A DNA stretch of 34,956 nucleotides from Oligoflexales bacterium (GTDB taxonomy: Bacteria > Bdellovibrionota_B > Oligoflexia > Oligoflexales > RGVZ01), in the NCBI GenBank assembly GCA_947479535.1, contig CANJZQ010000020.1:1-34956 (forward strand). Reading direction: 5' to 3'. Positions 8,489 through 16,386 of the stretch are shown here, one piece after another. Positions within the stretch are counted from its first letter, which is position 1. Each line of letters starts with the position of its first letter. The notes under the pieces were generated by a model, which worked only from the letters and a program-made list of their open reading frames with translations, searched no databases and was not told where the DNA came from. The translations under genes were made by a program, and so were the position numbers.

Positions 8489-9205
8489 ATGAAACCCTTC
8501 GCAGATTTTACCTTTGGCCTGACGTCATTCATTGCAGGCATCCGCTGGCTGGGAAAGCATCCGGCATGGCTGGCTTTGCTTCTGGTCCCCTTTGTGATCG
8601 CCGCCGGGACTTTCTCTGCCGGCGTCTGGGCGTTTTTTGAATACAGCAGCAACCTCTACGATTTCTTGCTTTTTGCGCGTCCGGCAGACCCCTGGAAACT
8701 GGCTGCCTGGTACGCCCAGAAAGGGGCGGTCGGCGCGGCGATGTTCCTGTTTGTTTTGGGGGTCAGTGTTGTCGTAGCCGCTGTGCTGGCTTCACCCGTT
8801 TTTGACCGGGTTTCACTTGCGGTCGAGCGGGACATTTTGGGCACCAGTGCAAGCCGGGCCGCAGCACCGTTTTTTTCCGTCCGCATGGCCCTCGATGAAT
8901 TCAAAAAAGGTTTGATCAGTGTGGCCCTGCCCTTGGGCGTCTTGATGGTGCCGGGTCTTAACGTTTTGACCCCAGTGGTGACCGCGCTGGTCCTCGGTTG
9001 GAACCTTTACGACTATCCGTTTGCCCGGCGTGGGTTGTCTCTTGGTTTGCGGATAAAAATTGCCCTCAAGGACGCCCCGGCTCTGATTGGGTTGGGGGTC
9101 TGGCTGATATTTCCTCTGGCGCAGGTTTTCCTCATGCCGTTTGCCATCGTCGGCGCGACCTTGATTGCTTGCCGGACATTGCAAGTAAGGGCCACATCAG
9201 TCTAA
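8489..9205 (+). CDS. EI24/CysZ-like integral membrane protein
   Basis: A 238-residue membrane protein with about four to five hydrophobic segments (roughly 26-50, 85-110, 140-165 and 195-225). The arrangement and the WNLYDYPFARRGLSLGLRI block near residues 170-190 match the EI24/CysZ (DUF540) family. In that family a D-Y-P-x-x-R-x-G sequence lies in a cytoplasmic loop before a last hydrophobic hairpin. CysZ in enterobacteria is a sulfate permease. No cysteine biosynthesis gene is nearby, so a transport role for sulfate is not supported here and only the family is called. The ATG at 8489 follows the peptidase gene by 40 bp, and its ribosome binding site GGGAG lies in the 3' arm of a nine-base-pair hairpin. 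Confidence 0.75.
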   Translation: MKPFADFTFGLTSFIAGIRWLGKHPAWLALLLVPFVIAAGTFSAGVWAFFEYSSNLYDFLLFARPADPWKLAAWYAQKGAVGAAMFLFVLGVSVVVAAVLASPVFDRVSLAVERDILGTSASRAAAPFFSVRMALDEFKKGLISVALPLGVLMVPGLNVLTPVVTALVLGWNLYDYPFARRGLSLGLRIKIALKDAPALIGLGVWLIFPLAQVFLMPFAIVGATLIACRTLQVRATSV

Positions 9206-9251
9206 AATTTCGGGTGATAGGGTCAGTCAACTTTTGTCTAAGGGGGCAAGG

Positions 9252-10406
9252 ATGCTCATGCGGTCCATTCGGAAGTCACGCAATTCAGTGTCGGTTAAAG
9301 GCGCGGCGGTTGTACTGGTTGCAGGGGCCATTGCACTTTATGCATGCAGCAAGGACGATGATGGAAGTGGCGCAAGTATCGGCGCGCCACAGGCCTATCC
9401 CCCAACGGCTGCGGTGACTCCGGGCCAGCTGGTGATCGCCGCTGGCACAGGTTCTTCCTCGTTTGTCGGAAAGAAAACCGCGGCAACCAGGGCCAACCCT
9501 GACTCCGCGGCATCTGCGGCCGCTCTTGGCACATTGGTCGCGGTGGAGCCTTCTACCGATGGTGAAAAAACGGCGATGCTCGATACCGTAAAGCAGCGCT
9601 TGTTTTCGGAGGGGCCGACCAACCTTCTGAAGCTGGTCAAAAATGTCGACGATCGCATGAAGGAATACGACACCCGTGTTGCTGGCATGTCGGCGGCGCC
9701 CGAATGCTTGAGCAGCACTCCCGTCGATCTTTCAACGGTTTTTAGCGTGCCTGCGGCATCCGGCACCACGACGTTTCCTCTGTTTGGTCAGTGCCAGGAG
9801 ACGATCAATAACGGCGGCATGACGCTGATGTTCGGTAAAAAAGATACCGATTGGTACCTTGTGGACGGCGCGTCTGCAGACCTGGACGGTTCAGCTAGTT
9901 GTGTGTTCAGCATGTCAAAGATCAGCGGGACGAGCGACGCCGATCGCGTGGTCGACGGTTACATGGTCGTGGACTATGAGGGCAAGACCGACAACTTCAC
10001 CGGATCCACGACTTTGATGCATTTCAAAGCAGACGTGGCGGCAGGAACCCTTGAATTCACGGCAGGTGGCATCGGCATTGGCCCGAACCAGGTGCATACG
10101 AAGAGCAACGCGGAGTACCTGTACATTCAAACCCAGGACCGCAGCCTCAGCGGATCTGCGTCGCTGTATCATGCTTGTTTCAGTGCGGTGGATCTATCCC
10201 TCACGACCCTTTCGAATTGCAGTGCGCTGCAAAGTTCGTTGACTTTGGTATCCCTTGGGACAACCGCTGCGGGAAGTTACATTGGCGGCGGGTCATCTCA
10301 CAGCGTACCGGCAACCGATTCCAACAATGTGGATTTGACCGGTTTGTATGCCGGATACTGCGGGAAGCTCTCGACGGCGTTTTCTGGCGTGGCGGCCTTT
10401 AAATAA
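9252..10406 (+). CDS. Predicted lipoprotein of unknown function (384 aa)
   Basis: The function is not recognised. The signal peptide has a basic start (MLMRSIRKSR), a hydrophobic stretch and the lipobox LYAC-S, followed by SKDDDGSG, typical of a lipoprotein linker. The mature part is rich in Ser, Thr, Gly and Ala and shows pairs of cysteines (for example APECLSS, FGQCQE, YHACFS, SNCSAL, GYCGKL), compatible with an exported beta-rich domain. The frame opens at TTG 9234. I chose ATG 9252 because AAGGGG lies about seven bases before it; ATG 9258 is also possible. It follows the EI24-like gene by 46 bp. A six-base-pair stem (10394-10399 with 10405-10410) spans the TAA stop, without a T-tract. Confidence 0.7.
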   Translation: MLMRSIRKSRNSVSVKGAAVVLVAGAIALYACSKDDDGSGASIGAPQAYPPTAAVTPGQLVIAAGTGSSSFVGKKTAATRANPDSAASAAALGTLVAVEPSTDGEKTAMLDTVKQRLFSEGPTNLLKLVKNVDDRMKEYDTRVAGMSAAPECLSSTPVDLSTVFSVPAASGTTTFPLFGQCQETINNGGMTLMFGKKDTDWYLVDGASADLDGSASCVFSMSKISGTSDADRVVDGYMVVDYEGKTDNFTGSTTLMHFKADVAAGTLEFTAGGIGIGPNQVHTKSNAEYLYIQTQDRSLSGSASLYHACFSAVDLSLTTLSNCSALQSSLTLVSLGTTAAGSYIGGGSSHSVPATDSNNVDLTGLYAGYCGKLSTAFSGVAAFK

Positions 10407-10418
10407 GGCCAAATTGCC

Positions 10419-10508
10419 GTCATCCCGAGGCGGAGCCTCCGGGCCTCCCTGGGCGGAGCCTTCACGTCATTCTGAGCGAAGCGAAGAATCCTCTCTTCGC
10501 TCAGGATG
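10419..10508. repeat. Dispersed intergenic repeat, copy 2, with a 14-bp hairpin upstream of dnaE
   Basis: Two related units follow each other: GTCATCCCGAGGCGGAGCC (10419-10437) and GTCATTCTGAGCGAAGCGAA (from 10466). The second forms a long hairpin: CATTCTGAGCGAAG (10468-10481) pairs with CTTCGCTCAGGATG (10495-10508) with one G-T pair and a 13-base loop. GGCGGAGCC also occurs twice. The second unit is the inverted counterpart of the copy at 2415-2445. The rest of the 198-bp spacer (10509-10604) is G-rich, with no promoter that I can support. Confidence 0.75.
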
Positions 10509-10604
10509 GCGGGCCGGGTTCTGGGTGGCGGGCCGTGGGTCAGGATGCTAGGGTAGGCCGAAGATTTGCAGGCAGTTTTTTGAGTTCAGGCCAAGCGAGC
10601 ACCA

Positions 10605-13600
10605 GTGAGTTTTGTTCATCTCCACATACACAGCGAGTATTCCCTTCTTGATGGCGCGATCCGGATTCCGGCCCTCATAAAAAAAGTAAAATCCCTGGGC
10701 CACGACGCCGTGGCGGTAACGGACCATGGCAACCTGTTTGGCGCCGTGGAGTTTTACATCAAGGCCAAGTCCGAAGGCGTCAAGGCGATCATTGGCTCCG
10801 AAATCTTTATCGAGCCGCGCCCTGCGACCGTTGAATATATGAAGCGCGAAGGCGCTGTAGCGCCCGAATCAGATTCGTTTCATCTGGTTTTGCTGGCGAA
10901 GGACAACGCCGGATACAAGCGCCTGATCCGCATCGTCAGCCGCGGGTACTTGGAAAACTTAAAGGAAGTGCCCGTTTGCACTCCTGGCCATGTCGACGAG
11001 CGCGCAGGGAATGACTTGTTTGCCCTGTCGTCTTGCCAGCGCGGAGAATTTGCCTATCTCGTTCGCGAATGGAAGCACCAGTCCGATCCTGAATTGGCGC
11101 AGGCGGCATACGATGCCCTGAAGGCCCATGTCGAGGCCACCTTGGCCGCGGTTGGTCCGGGCAATTACTTTATCGAATTGATTGACAATAATTTGCCAGC
11201 CCAAAAGGCCCTGTTGCCGGATCTCGTTGAGGCTGCGCAGCATTTTGACTTGCCTCTGGTCGCCACGTCAGATGCCCATTACTTGAACCCCGATGATGCA
11301 GAGGCGCACACGATCCTTTTGGGTATCAAGCATGACATGAAAGTGACGAGCCTGCGCGGGCGCAACCGTTCGGCGCGATTTCATGTCCTGGACAATGACG
11401 AGTTTCAGAAGGTCTACGGCGCATGGCCCGAAGCCGTCGCCAACACGCGAAAGATTGCTGATGCATGTCAGGTTAAATTCGAATTCGGTAAATACTTCCT
11501 GCCGAAATTTCCCGTTCCTGCCGGCGAAACGGCCGATGATTATTTAAAGCGCCTGGCCGAAGAAACCCTGGAAGAACGCCTCGTGGCACTTGGCGAAAGC
11601 TACGGCGCGAAGTTTGACGCAGCCGCAAAAGAAAAATACCGGGCACGACTGGCGTTTGAACTCGATGTGATTTTGAAAATGGGTTTTGCCGGTTATTTTC
11701 TGATCGTTCAGGATTTTATCAACTGGGCCAAAGACAATGGCATTCCCGTTGGACCTGGGCGGGGATCTGGTGCTGGATCTCTCGTGGCGTATGCCCTGCG
11801 CATCACGGACTTGGATCCGATTCGATTCAATTTGGTGTTCGAGCGGTTTTTGAATCCTGAACGCGTGTCCATGCCCGACTTCGACGTCGACTTCTGCCAG
11901 GATCGCCGCGATGAAGTCATTCAATACGTAACGCGAAAATACGGCGCTGAAAATGTCGCACAAATCACAACATTTGGAAAAATGCTGGCCAAGGCTGCGG
12001 TGCGCGACATCGGGCGTGTCATGGAGATTGGCTATACCAAGTGCGACCGCATCGCCAAACTGATCCCGAACAAGATTCCCGACAAAAGCGTTGTGAAGCT
12101 CAAGGACGCCATGGAAGTCGAACCTCGTTTGGCGGAAGAGGCCGGACGCGATGACGCCGTGGCTGGTCTTCTGGAAATGGTGGGGGCTCTGGAGGGTTTG
12201 TCCCGTCATACGTCCGTCCATGCCGCCGGCATCGTCATGTCCGATGGTCCCATGGTGGATTACGTTCCTGTTTACACCACGGATGTCGACGGACTGATCA
12301 CCCAATATGAAATGAAGATGGCCGAAAAGGTCGGCCTCGTGAAATTCGACTTTTTGGGGTTGAAGACCCTGACGGTGATTGACCGTGCGGTGAAGCTCAT
12401 CCGCGCCAGCAAGAAACCGGAATTTAACATCGACCGGATTCCGTTGGAGGATCCGGCCGTCTACCGGATGGTCAGTGCGGCCCACACGGTGGGTGTGTTC
12501 CAGCTTGAAGGCTCGGGCATGCAGCAGCTTCTGGTCAAAGTGAAACCGTCCACGTTTGAAGACATCATCGCCGTGGTTGCCCTGTTTCGCCCAGGTCCAC
12601 TTGGTTCAGGAATGGTGGACGATTTCATCGAACGAAAGCACGGTCGCCAGCGCATTGATTATCCGTTGCCGCAACTTGAATCCATTTTGAAGGAAACCTA
12701 CGGGATCATCCTCTATCAGGAGCAGGTCCAGAACACGGCCGCGCGACTGGCGAGTTACAGCCTTGGCGAGGCCGATTTGCTGCGCCGCGCCATGGGTAAA
12801 AAAAATCCTGAAGAAATGGCAGCGCAAAAATCCCGTTTCGTTGCCGGGGCAACGGCCAACGGCGTAGACCTTGCCAAAGCCGATAGCATTTTTGATTTGA
12901 TGGCCAAGTTCGCCGAATACGGATTCAACAAATCCCACTCGGCTGCCTACGGCCTGGTTAGTTATCAGACGGCGTACCTGAAGGCACACTTTCCTGAAGA
13001 GTACATGGCCGCCATCATGACGTGCGACTTGGACAAGACGGATAAAGTCGTCCGGTACCTGTCGGAATGCCGGCGCATGAAATTCAAGGTTTTGCCGCCG
13101 GATATCAATCGCAGCCACATCGAATTTGATGTGGTGGGCAAGGCCAGCATCGGTTTTGGGTTGGGTGCCATCAAGGGCATCGGTACTGCAGTCCTTGAGG
13201 ATCTCATCAAGGAACGTGAGGCCAGCGGCAAATTCCAAAACCTGACGGATCTGGCGCAGCGGGTGAATTTGCACCGCGTTGGAAAAAAGACCCTTGAACT
13301 ACTGATCCAGGCAGGCGCTCTGGATGGTTTTGACATGTCGCGTCCCCACCTGATGGGGATTGTTGGTGATCTCGTCAAGTTTAGCGAAACCCATCACGGC
13401 GCCAAAAATGCCGGACAAATGGGCCTGTTTGACGGAATGATGAATGACGATGATGAGGCCGACGATCCTGCTGAGGCCGGTAATCTGAATCATGTTGCCA
13501 AAGTCGGACACGAAAATCCGGCTTGGGGCCCAGGCCCCGGCAACGTCAAACCGGCTCTGACGCCGCTGGAATGGCTCGCGTTGGAAAAGAAGATTTTGGG

Positions 13601-14252
13601 TGTTTACGTCAGTGCCCACCCGTTGGATTTTTATCGCGAAGACGTGAGGATGTTCTCAAAGTCGCGGCTGGCTGATGTGGAGCAGCTCACCGGAAAAGGT
13701 CCTGTGGGTTTGGTGGCCGTGTTTCAGGCGGTGCAGGAGCGACTTACCAAAACCGGCAATCGTATGGCCTATGTGACTCTTGAAGATGACAGCAGTGAGC
13801 TTGAGGCGCTTTGTTTTTCACGGGATATCCCAGAGCAATACCCCGTCCAGGGTGCACCAGTGGTTGTGATCGGTTCCATGTCTGAGGGCTTCAATGGGGG
13901 CCCAGCAAGGTTTAAACTGGAGCGGATGATTCCATTGGAGCAGGTTCGGGCTGAACGGGTGCAGGGGCTGGAGATGCGAATGCGTTTGAGTTCCGTCAAG
14001 GACCCCGACTCTCTCAGTTCAAATGGGCGGGATCAATTGCAACGCCTCAAGGAAGTTTGCAATCTTCACAAGGGCAGCGTTTCGGTCAATTTTAAATTGC
14101 TGATGAACGATGTTGAAATCGCGGTGGCAGCGCCAGACCTTTCGGTTGATGTTACCGACGCCTTTTTGGAACAGCTTTCCGTACTGCCGATTGATGGTTT
14201 TGCGGTAAGTTATAAACTGGGGAACAAGGCGGCCCCGCTTTTAAAGGGATGA
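10605..14252 (+). CDS. dnaE: DNA polymerase III alpha subunit
   Basis: This is the replicative DNA polymerase catalytic subunit (1215 residues; E. coli has 1160). The N-terminal PHP domain begins at once with FVHLHIHSEYSLLDG and shows TDHGNLFG and SDAHYLN. The Pol III palm has the conserved GPGRGSGAGSLVAY, the two catalytic aspartates in MPDFDVDF (Asp427 and Asp429 or neighbours), and the third in KFDFLGLKTL (Asp582). Finger and tandem helix-hairpin-helix regions follow (LYQEQVQ, AEYGFNKSHSAAYG). A C-terminal OB-fold is marked by RMAYVTLEDDSSELEAL. The start is GTG with only a weak Shine-Dalgarno sequence. It heads a tightly packed plus-strand gene run and is preceded by a repeat-bearing spacer. 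The identity is secure. Confidence 0.98.
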   Translation: MSFVHLHIHSEYSLLDGAIRIPALIKKVKSLGHDAVAVTDHGNLFGAVEFYIKAKSEGVKAIIGSEIFIEPRPATVEYMKREGAVAPESDSFHLVLLAKDNAGYKRLIRIVSRGYLENLKEVPVCTPGHVDERAGNDLFALSSCQRGEFAYLVREWKHQSDPELAQAAYDALKAHVEATLAAVGPGNYFIELIDNNLPAQKALLPDLVEAAQHFDLPLVATSDAHYLNPDDAEAHTILLGIKHDMKVTSLRGRNRSARFHVLDNDEFQKVYGAWPEAVANTRKIADACQVKFEFGKYFLPKFPVPAGETADDYLKRLAEETLEERLVALGESYGAKFDAAAKEKYRARLAFELDVILKMGFAGYFLIVQDFINWAKDNGIPVGPGRGSGAGSLVAYALRITDLDPIRFNLVFERFLNPERVSMPDFDVDFCQDRRDEVIQYVTRKYGAENVAQITTFGKMLAKAAVRDIGRVMEIGYTKCDRIAKLIPNKIPDKSVVKLKDAMEVEPRLAEEAGRDDAVAGLLEMVGALEGLSRHTSVHAAGIVMSDGPMVDYVPVYTTDVDGLITQYEMKMAEKVGLVKFDFLGLKTLTVIDRAVKLIRASKKPEFNIDRIPLEDPAVYRMVSAAHTVGVFQLEGSGMQQLLVKVKPSTFEDIIAVVALFRPGPLGSGMVDDFIERKHGRQRIDYPLPQLESILKETYGIILYQEQVQNTAARLASYSLGEADLLRRAMGKKNPEEMAAQKSRFVAGATANGVDLAKADSIFDLMAKFAEYGFNKSHSAAYGLVSYQTAYLKAHFPEEYMAAIMTCDLDKTDKVVRYLSECRRMKFKVLPPDINRSHIEFDVVGKASIGFGLGAIKGIGTAVLEDLIKEREASGKFQNLTDLAQRVNLHRVGKKTLELLIQAGALDGFDMSRPHLMGIVGDLVKFSETHHGAKNAGQMGLFDGMMNDDDEADDPAEAGNLNHVAKVGHENPAWGPGPGNVKPALTPLEWLALEKKILGVYVSAHPLDFYREDVRMFSKSRLADVEQLTGKGPVGLVAVFQAVQERLTKTGNRMAYVTLEDDSSELEALCFSRDIPEQYPVQGAPVVVIGSMSEGFNGGPARFKLERMIPLEQVRAERVQGLEMRMRLSSVKDPDSLSSNGRDQLQRLKEVCNLHKGSVSVNFKLLMNDVEIAVAAPDLSVDVTDAFLEQLSVLPIDGFAVSYKLGNKAAPLLKG

Positions 14253-14256
14253 GACC

Positions 14257-14691
14257 ATGTCTGGATTGAATGTTTCCATCGCGAAATTCTTCAACGCCGT
14301 ATCCAAAAGCAACATGAAAAAGCCTTGCGAGGATTTTTATGATCCAGGCGCGATTTTTGAAGACCCGATGGTCAAGCTTGAGGGGCGCGATAAATTAGTC
14401 AGCTACTACACGCGCCTCTACGACAACGTCGTTAAGATTCACTTTGAAGTCACCAGCGAAATTTGTGTGGGCGATGAAACGTATGCCCGTTGGACGATGC
14501 ACCTGAACCACAAGCGCCTCAAAGGCGGCAATAAAATTTCAGTGGACGGTTGCAGCTATGTCCGGTCGCGGGATGGCAAGGCGATTTTCCACCGTGACTA
14601 CTTTGACCTTGGCAGCATGCTATACGAGAATATCCCTGGATTTGGTGCTTTGACGAAAATCGTGCGCGGATTTGCTGCAGGAAGTCATTAA
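14257..14691 (+). CDS. SnoaL-like / NTF2-fold protein
   Basis: A 144-residue protein of the NTF2-like superfamily. The pattern is an N-terminal helix, then DPGAIFEDPMVKLEGRDKL, then alternating strands with VTSEICVGDETYARWTM and ISVDGCSYVRS, ending in HRDYFDLGSM. This is the usual layout of a SnoaL-like domain, in which a cone-shaped sheet forms a small-molecule pocket. Family members include isomerases and binding proteins, and no catalytic assignment can be made. The ATG at 14257 lies four bases after the dnaE stop with AAGGGATGAG before it, so it is co-translated with dnaE. The gene before and after it give no direct clue to function. Confidence 0.75.
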   Translation: MSGLNVSIAKFFNAVSKSNMKKPCEDFYDPGAIFEDPMVKLEGRDKLVSYYTRLYDNVVKIHFEVTSEICVGDETYARWTMHLNHKRLKGGNKISVDGCSYVRSRDGKAIFHRDYFDLGSMLYENIPGFGALTKIVRGFAAGSH

Positions 14692-14692
14692 A

Positions 14693-15715
14693 TTGAAGGA
14701 CGTCGAACCTCAATCCGATGTGACCAATCTGGATGCCTTGATGGAGGGCATCGCTCCGCGCCGGGATTGGCGTGAGCGGTATTTTTCAATCAAACGAATC
14801 GTGGTGGTTGCTTTGGTGGTTTTTATCCTGTGGTTCATCCCGTGGGTTCCGCGGCTTCTCATTGGCAGCGTCACGGTGAAACAGTGGACCAAGAAAAAGG
14901 GATTGACCCATGTGGTGGTTGGTCCCGGTGAGCCAAACTGGGTCGGTCGAAAACAAATTTCGAAGAATGTGTTCAATGCCATTGTCGTGGCGGAAGACGG
15001 ACGTTTTTATCAGCACCATGGCCTGGATTTTTTAGAAATCGAAAAAAGCATCGAACTCAACCGGAAGAAAAAGCGTTACGTTCGGGGCGCATCGACCATC
15101 ACGCAGCAGGTCGTCAAGATGGCGTTTCTGTCACGCGAGAAGACGATCATTCGCAAGGCCCGTGAAGCAGCGGGGACCCTGCTTCTGGAAGCCATCATGT
15201 CAAAAGAGGACATTTTGGAGTGGTACGTCAACCTTGCTGAATTTGGTGACGGCATCTACGGAATAAAGGCGGCGGCTGAAAAGTATTTTGGCACTAAACC
15301 GTCCTTGCTCACCATCGAACAGGCAGCGCATTTGGGGTTGGTGATCCCAAGTCCAAACTCATGGTCCGCAGGGCTGCGCAAACGGGAATTGACTCCCTTT
15401 GGCGAACGCCGGTTTGCTAAAATTGTTTTGAATATGCGGCGGCAGGGATACATCACCCAGCAACAGTGGATCCGTGCCCTGGCAACCGGGAACTTTGGTC
15501 GACCCCTGGTGTCTTACGAAGCTTATCTTGCGGAAGCCAATAAAGATCAGTGCTTGAAGGGTGACCAGGAAGCATGCCGGCGTGAGGCCGGCGCTGCAGA
15601 CGATGAAGACGGCGATGGCTTGGAAGATCCGGAAGTGACCACCTTGGATGCGCCAGATTCAACAGAGGCTTCGGAACCAACGTTCCAAAGCCAAACTCAG
15701 GGCATTTCGCCGTGA
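14693..15715 (+). CDS. mtgA: Monofunctional GT51 peptidoglycan glycosyltransferase
   Basis: This enzyme polymerises lipid II into glycan strands at the periplasmic face of the inner membrane. The protein has one transmembrane segment (about residues 35-55) and a GT51 domain with all signature blocks: AEDGRFYQHHG (catalytic Glu about 101), RGASTITQQVVK, REAAGTLLLEAIMSKEDILE and EFGDGIYGIKAAAEKYFG. No transpeptidase domain follows; instead there is a tail rich in Asp, Glu and Thr (roughly residues 285-340), which MtgA homologues usually lack. The frame opens at TTG 14672. I chose TTG 14693 because it directly follows the previous stop and has AGGAAG about eight bases upstream. The gene symbol is by homology and motif content only. 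Confidence 0.88.
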   Translation: MKDVEPQSDVTNLDALMEGIAPRRDWRERYFSIKRIVVVALVVFILWFIPWVPRLLIGSVTVKQWTKKKGLTHVVVGPGEPNWVGRKQISKNVFNAIVVAEDGRFYQHHGLDFLEIEKSIELNRKKKRYVRGASTITQQVVKMAFLSREKTIIRKAREAAGTLLLEAIMSKEDILEWYVNLAEFGDGIYGIKAAAEKYFGTKPSLLTIEQAAHLGLVIPSPNSWSAGLRKRELTPFGERRFAKIVLNMRRQGYITQQQWIRALATGNFGRPLVSYEAYLAEANKDQCLKGDQEACRREAGAADDEDGDGLEDPEVTTLDAPDSTEASEPTFQSQTQGISP

Positions 15716-16386
15716 AACCCCATGAATTGAGTGCGAAAGAAAAATTTATTTCCTGGGTGATCTACTTTCTTCTTCAGGTTTTTGCGCGGACTTGGCGCTA
15801 TCACTACGTTGGTAAAGAAAACCTTGTGATGGCGGCTTCGACGGTCAAGTCGGGCGCCTATGCGTTTGCGCTGTGGCATGAAAATATTCTCGCGACCCTG
15901 GCAGTGATGCGCGGGACTCGAATGGCTCCGCTCGCAAGCCTATCCAGAGACGGAGCCATTGTTACGTCAGTTATGGAACGGATGCATTTCAGGACCATTC
16001 GCGGAAGTAGTTCCAAAGGCGGACCTGCAGCCCGGGATGAATTGGTTGCGGTGACCGCTGATGGCTATTTACCGACGTTGACCGTGGATGGTCCGCGTGG
16101 TCCGAGGCGTGTTTTGAAGTCAGGAATTGTCGATATTGGGCGTCGGACAGGCGTTGCCGTCGTGCCACTTGCTGCGGTAGCGGATCGCAGTTGGGTTCTT
16201 CATAAAAGCTGGGACCAGTTTCAAGTTCCGAAGCCATTTGCGACGATTCATGTCGTTTACGGTGAACCAGTTACAGTCCCGGCTGGCGCCAGTGGATTGG
16301 CCTTTGGTCAAATGCGGGCTGCGGTCCAGGCGGCCCTGGATTCGACGCAGGCGGCAGCGGAAACACTGGCAACAAAATGCCGCTGA
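15712..16386 (+). CDS. DUF374-type lysophospholipid acyltransferase-like protein
   Basis: A 224-residue protein of the DUF374 branch of the lysophospholipid acyltransferase superfamily. It shows an N-terminal hydrophobic region, LWHENILATLA with the conserved WH, SRDGAIVTSVMERMHF followed by RGSSSKGG, and TVDGPRGPRRVLKSGIVDI leading to GVAVVPLA. These blocks are diagnostic of DUF374. The members are inner-membrane proteins found next to lipid A and Kdo genes in many Gram-negatives. The reaction is inferred as acyl transfer to a lipid and is not proven for this branch. The GTG start overlaps the mtgA stop by four bases (GTGA), a sign of translational coupling, and the gene overlaps the next one by ten bases. 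Confidence 0.85.
   Translation: MKPHELSAKEKFISWVIYFLLQVFARTWRYHYVGKENLVMAASTVKSGAYAFALWHENILATLAVMRGTRMAPLASLSRDGAIVTSVMERMHFRTIRGSSSKGGPAARDELVAVTADGYLPTLTVDGPRGPRRVLKSGIVDIGRRTGVAVVPLAAVADRSWVLHKSWDQFQVPKPFATIHVVYGEPVTVPAGASGLAFGQMRAAVQAALDSTQAAAETLATKCR

Noticed and set aside
8489-9205. A specific sulfate-transport (cysZ) label
   Set aside because: The EI24/CysZ family fit is fair, but no cysteine or sulfate gene is nearby and the family includes proteins of other function.
10394-10410. Stem-loop across the stop of the 384-residue lipoprotein as a terminator
   Set aside because: Six base pairs, with no following T-tract; kept only as a remark in the gene entry.
11544-12485. A 313-codon open frame on the minus strand inside dnaE
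   Set aside because: It is fully antisense to the conserved palm domain of dnaE, has no family features and many His/Gln-rich stretches typical of a shadow frame.
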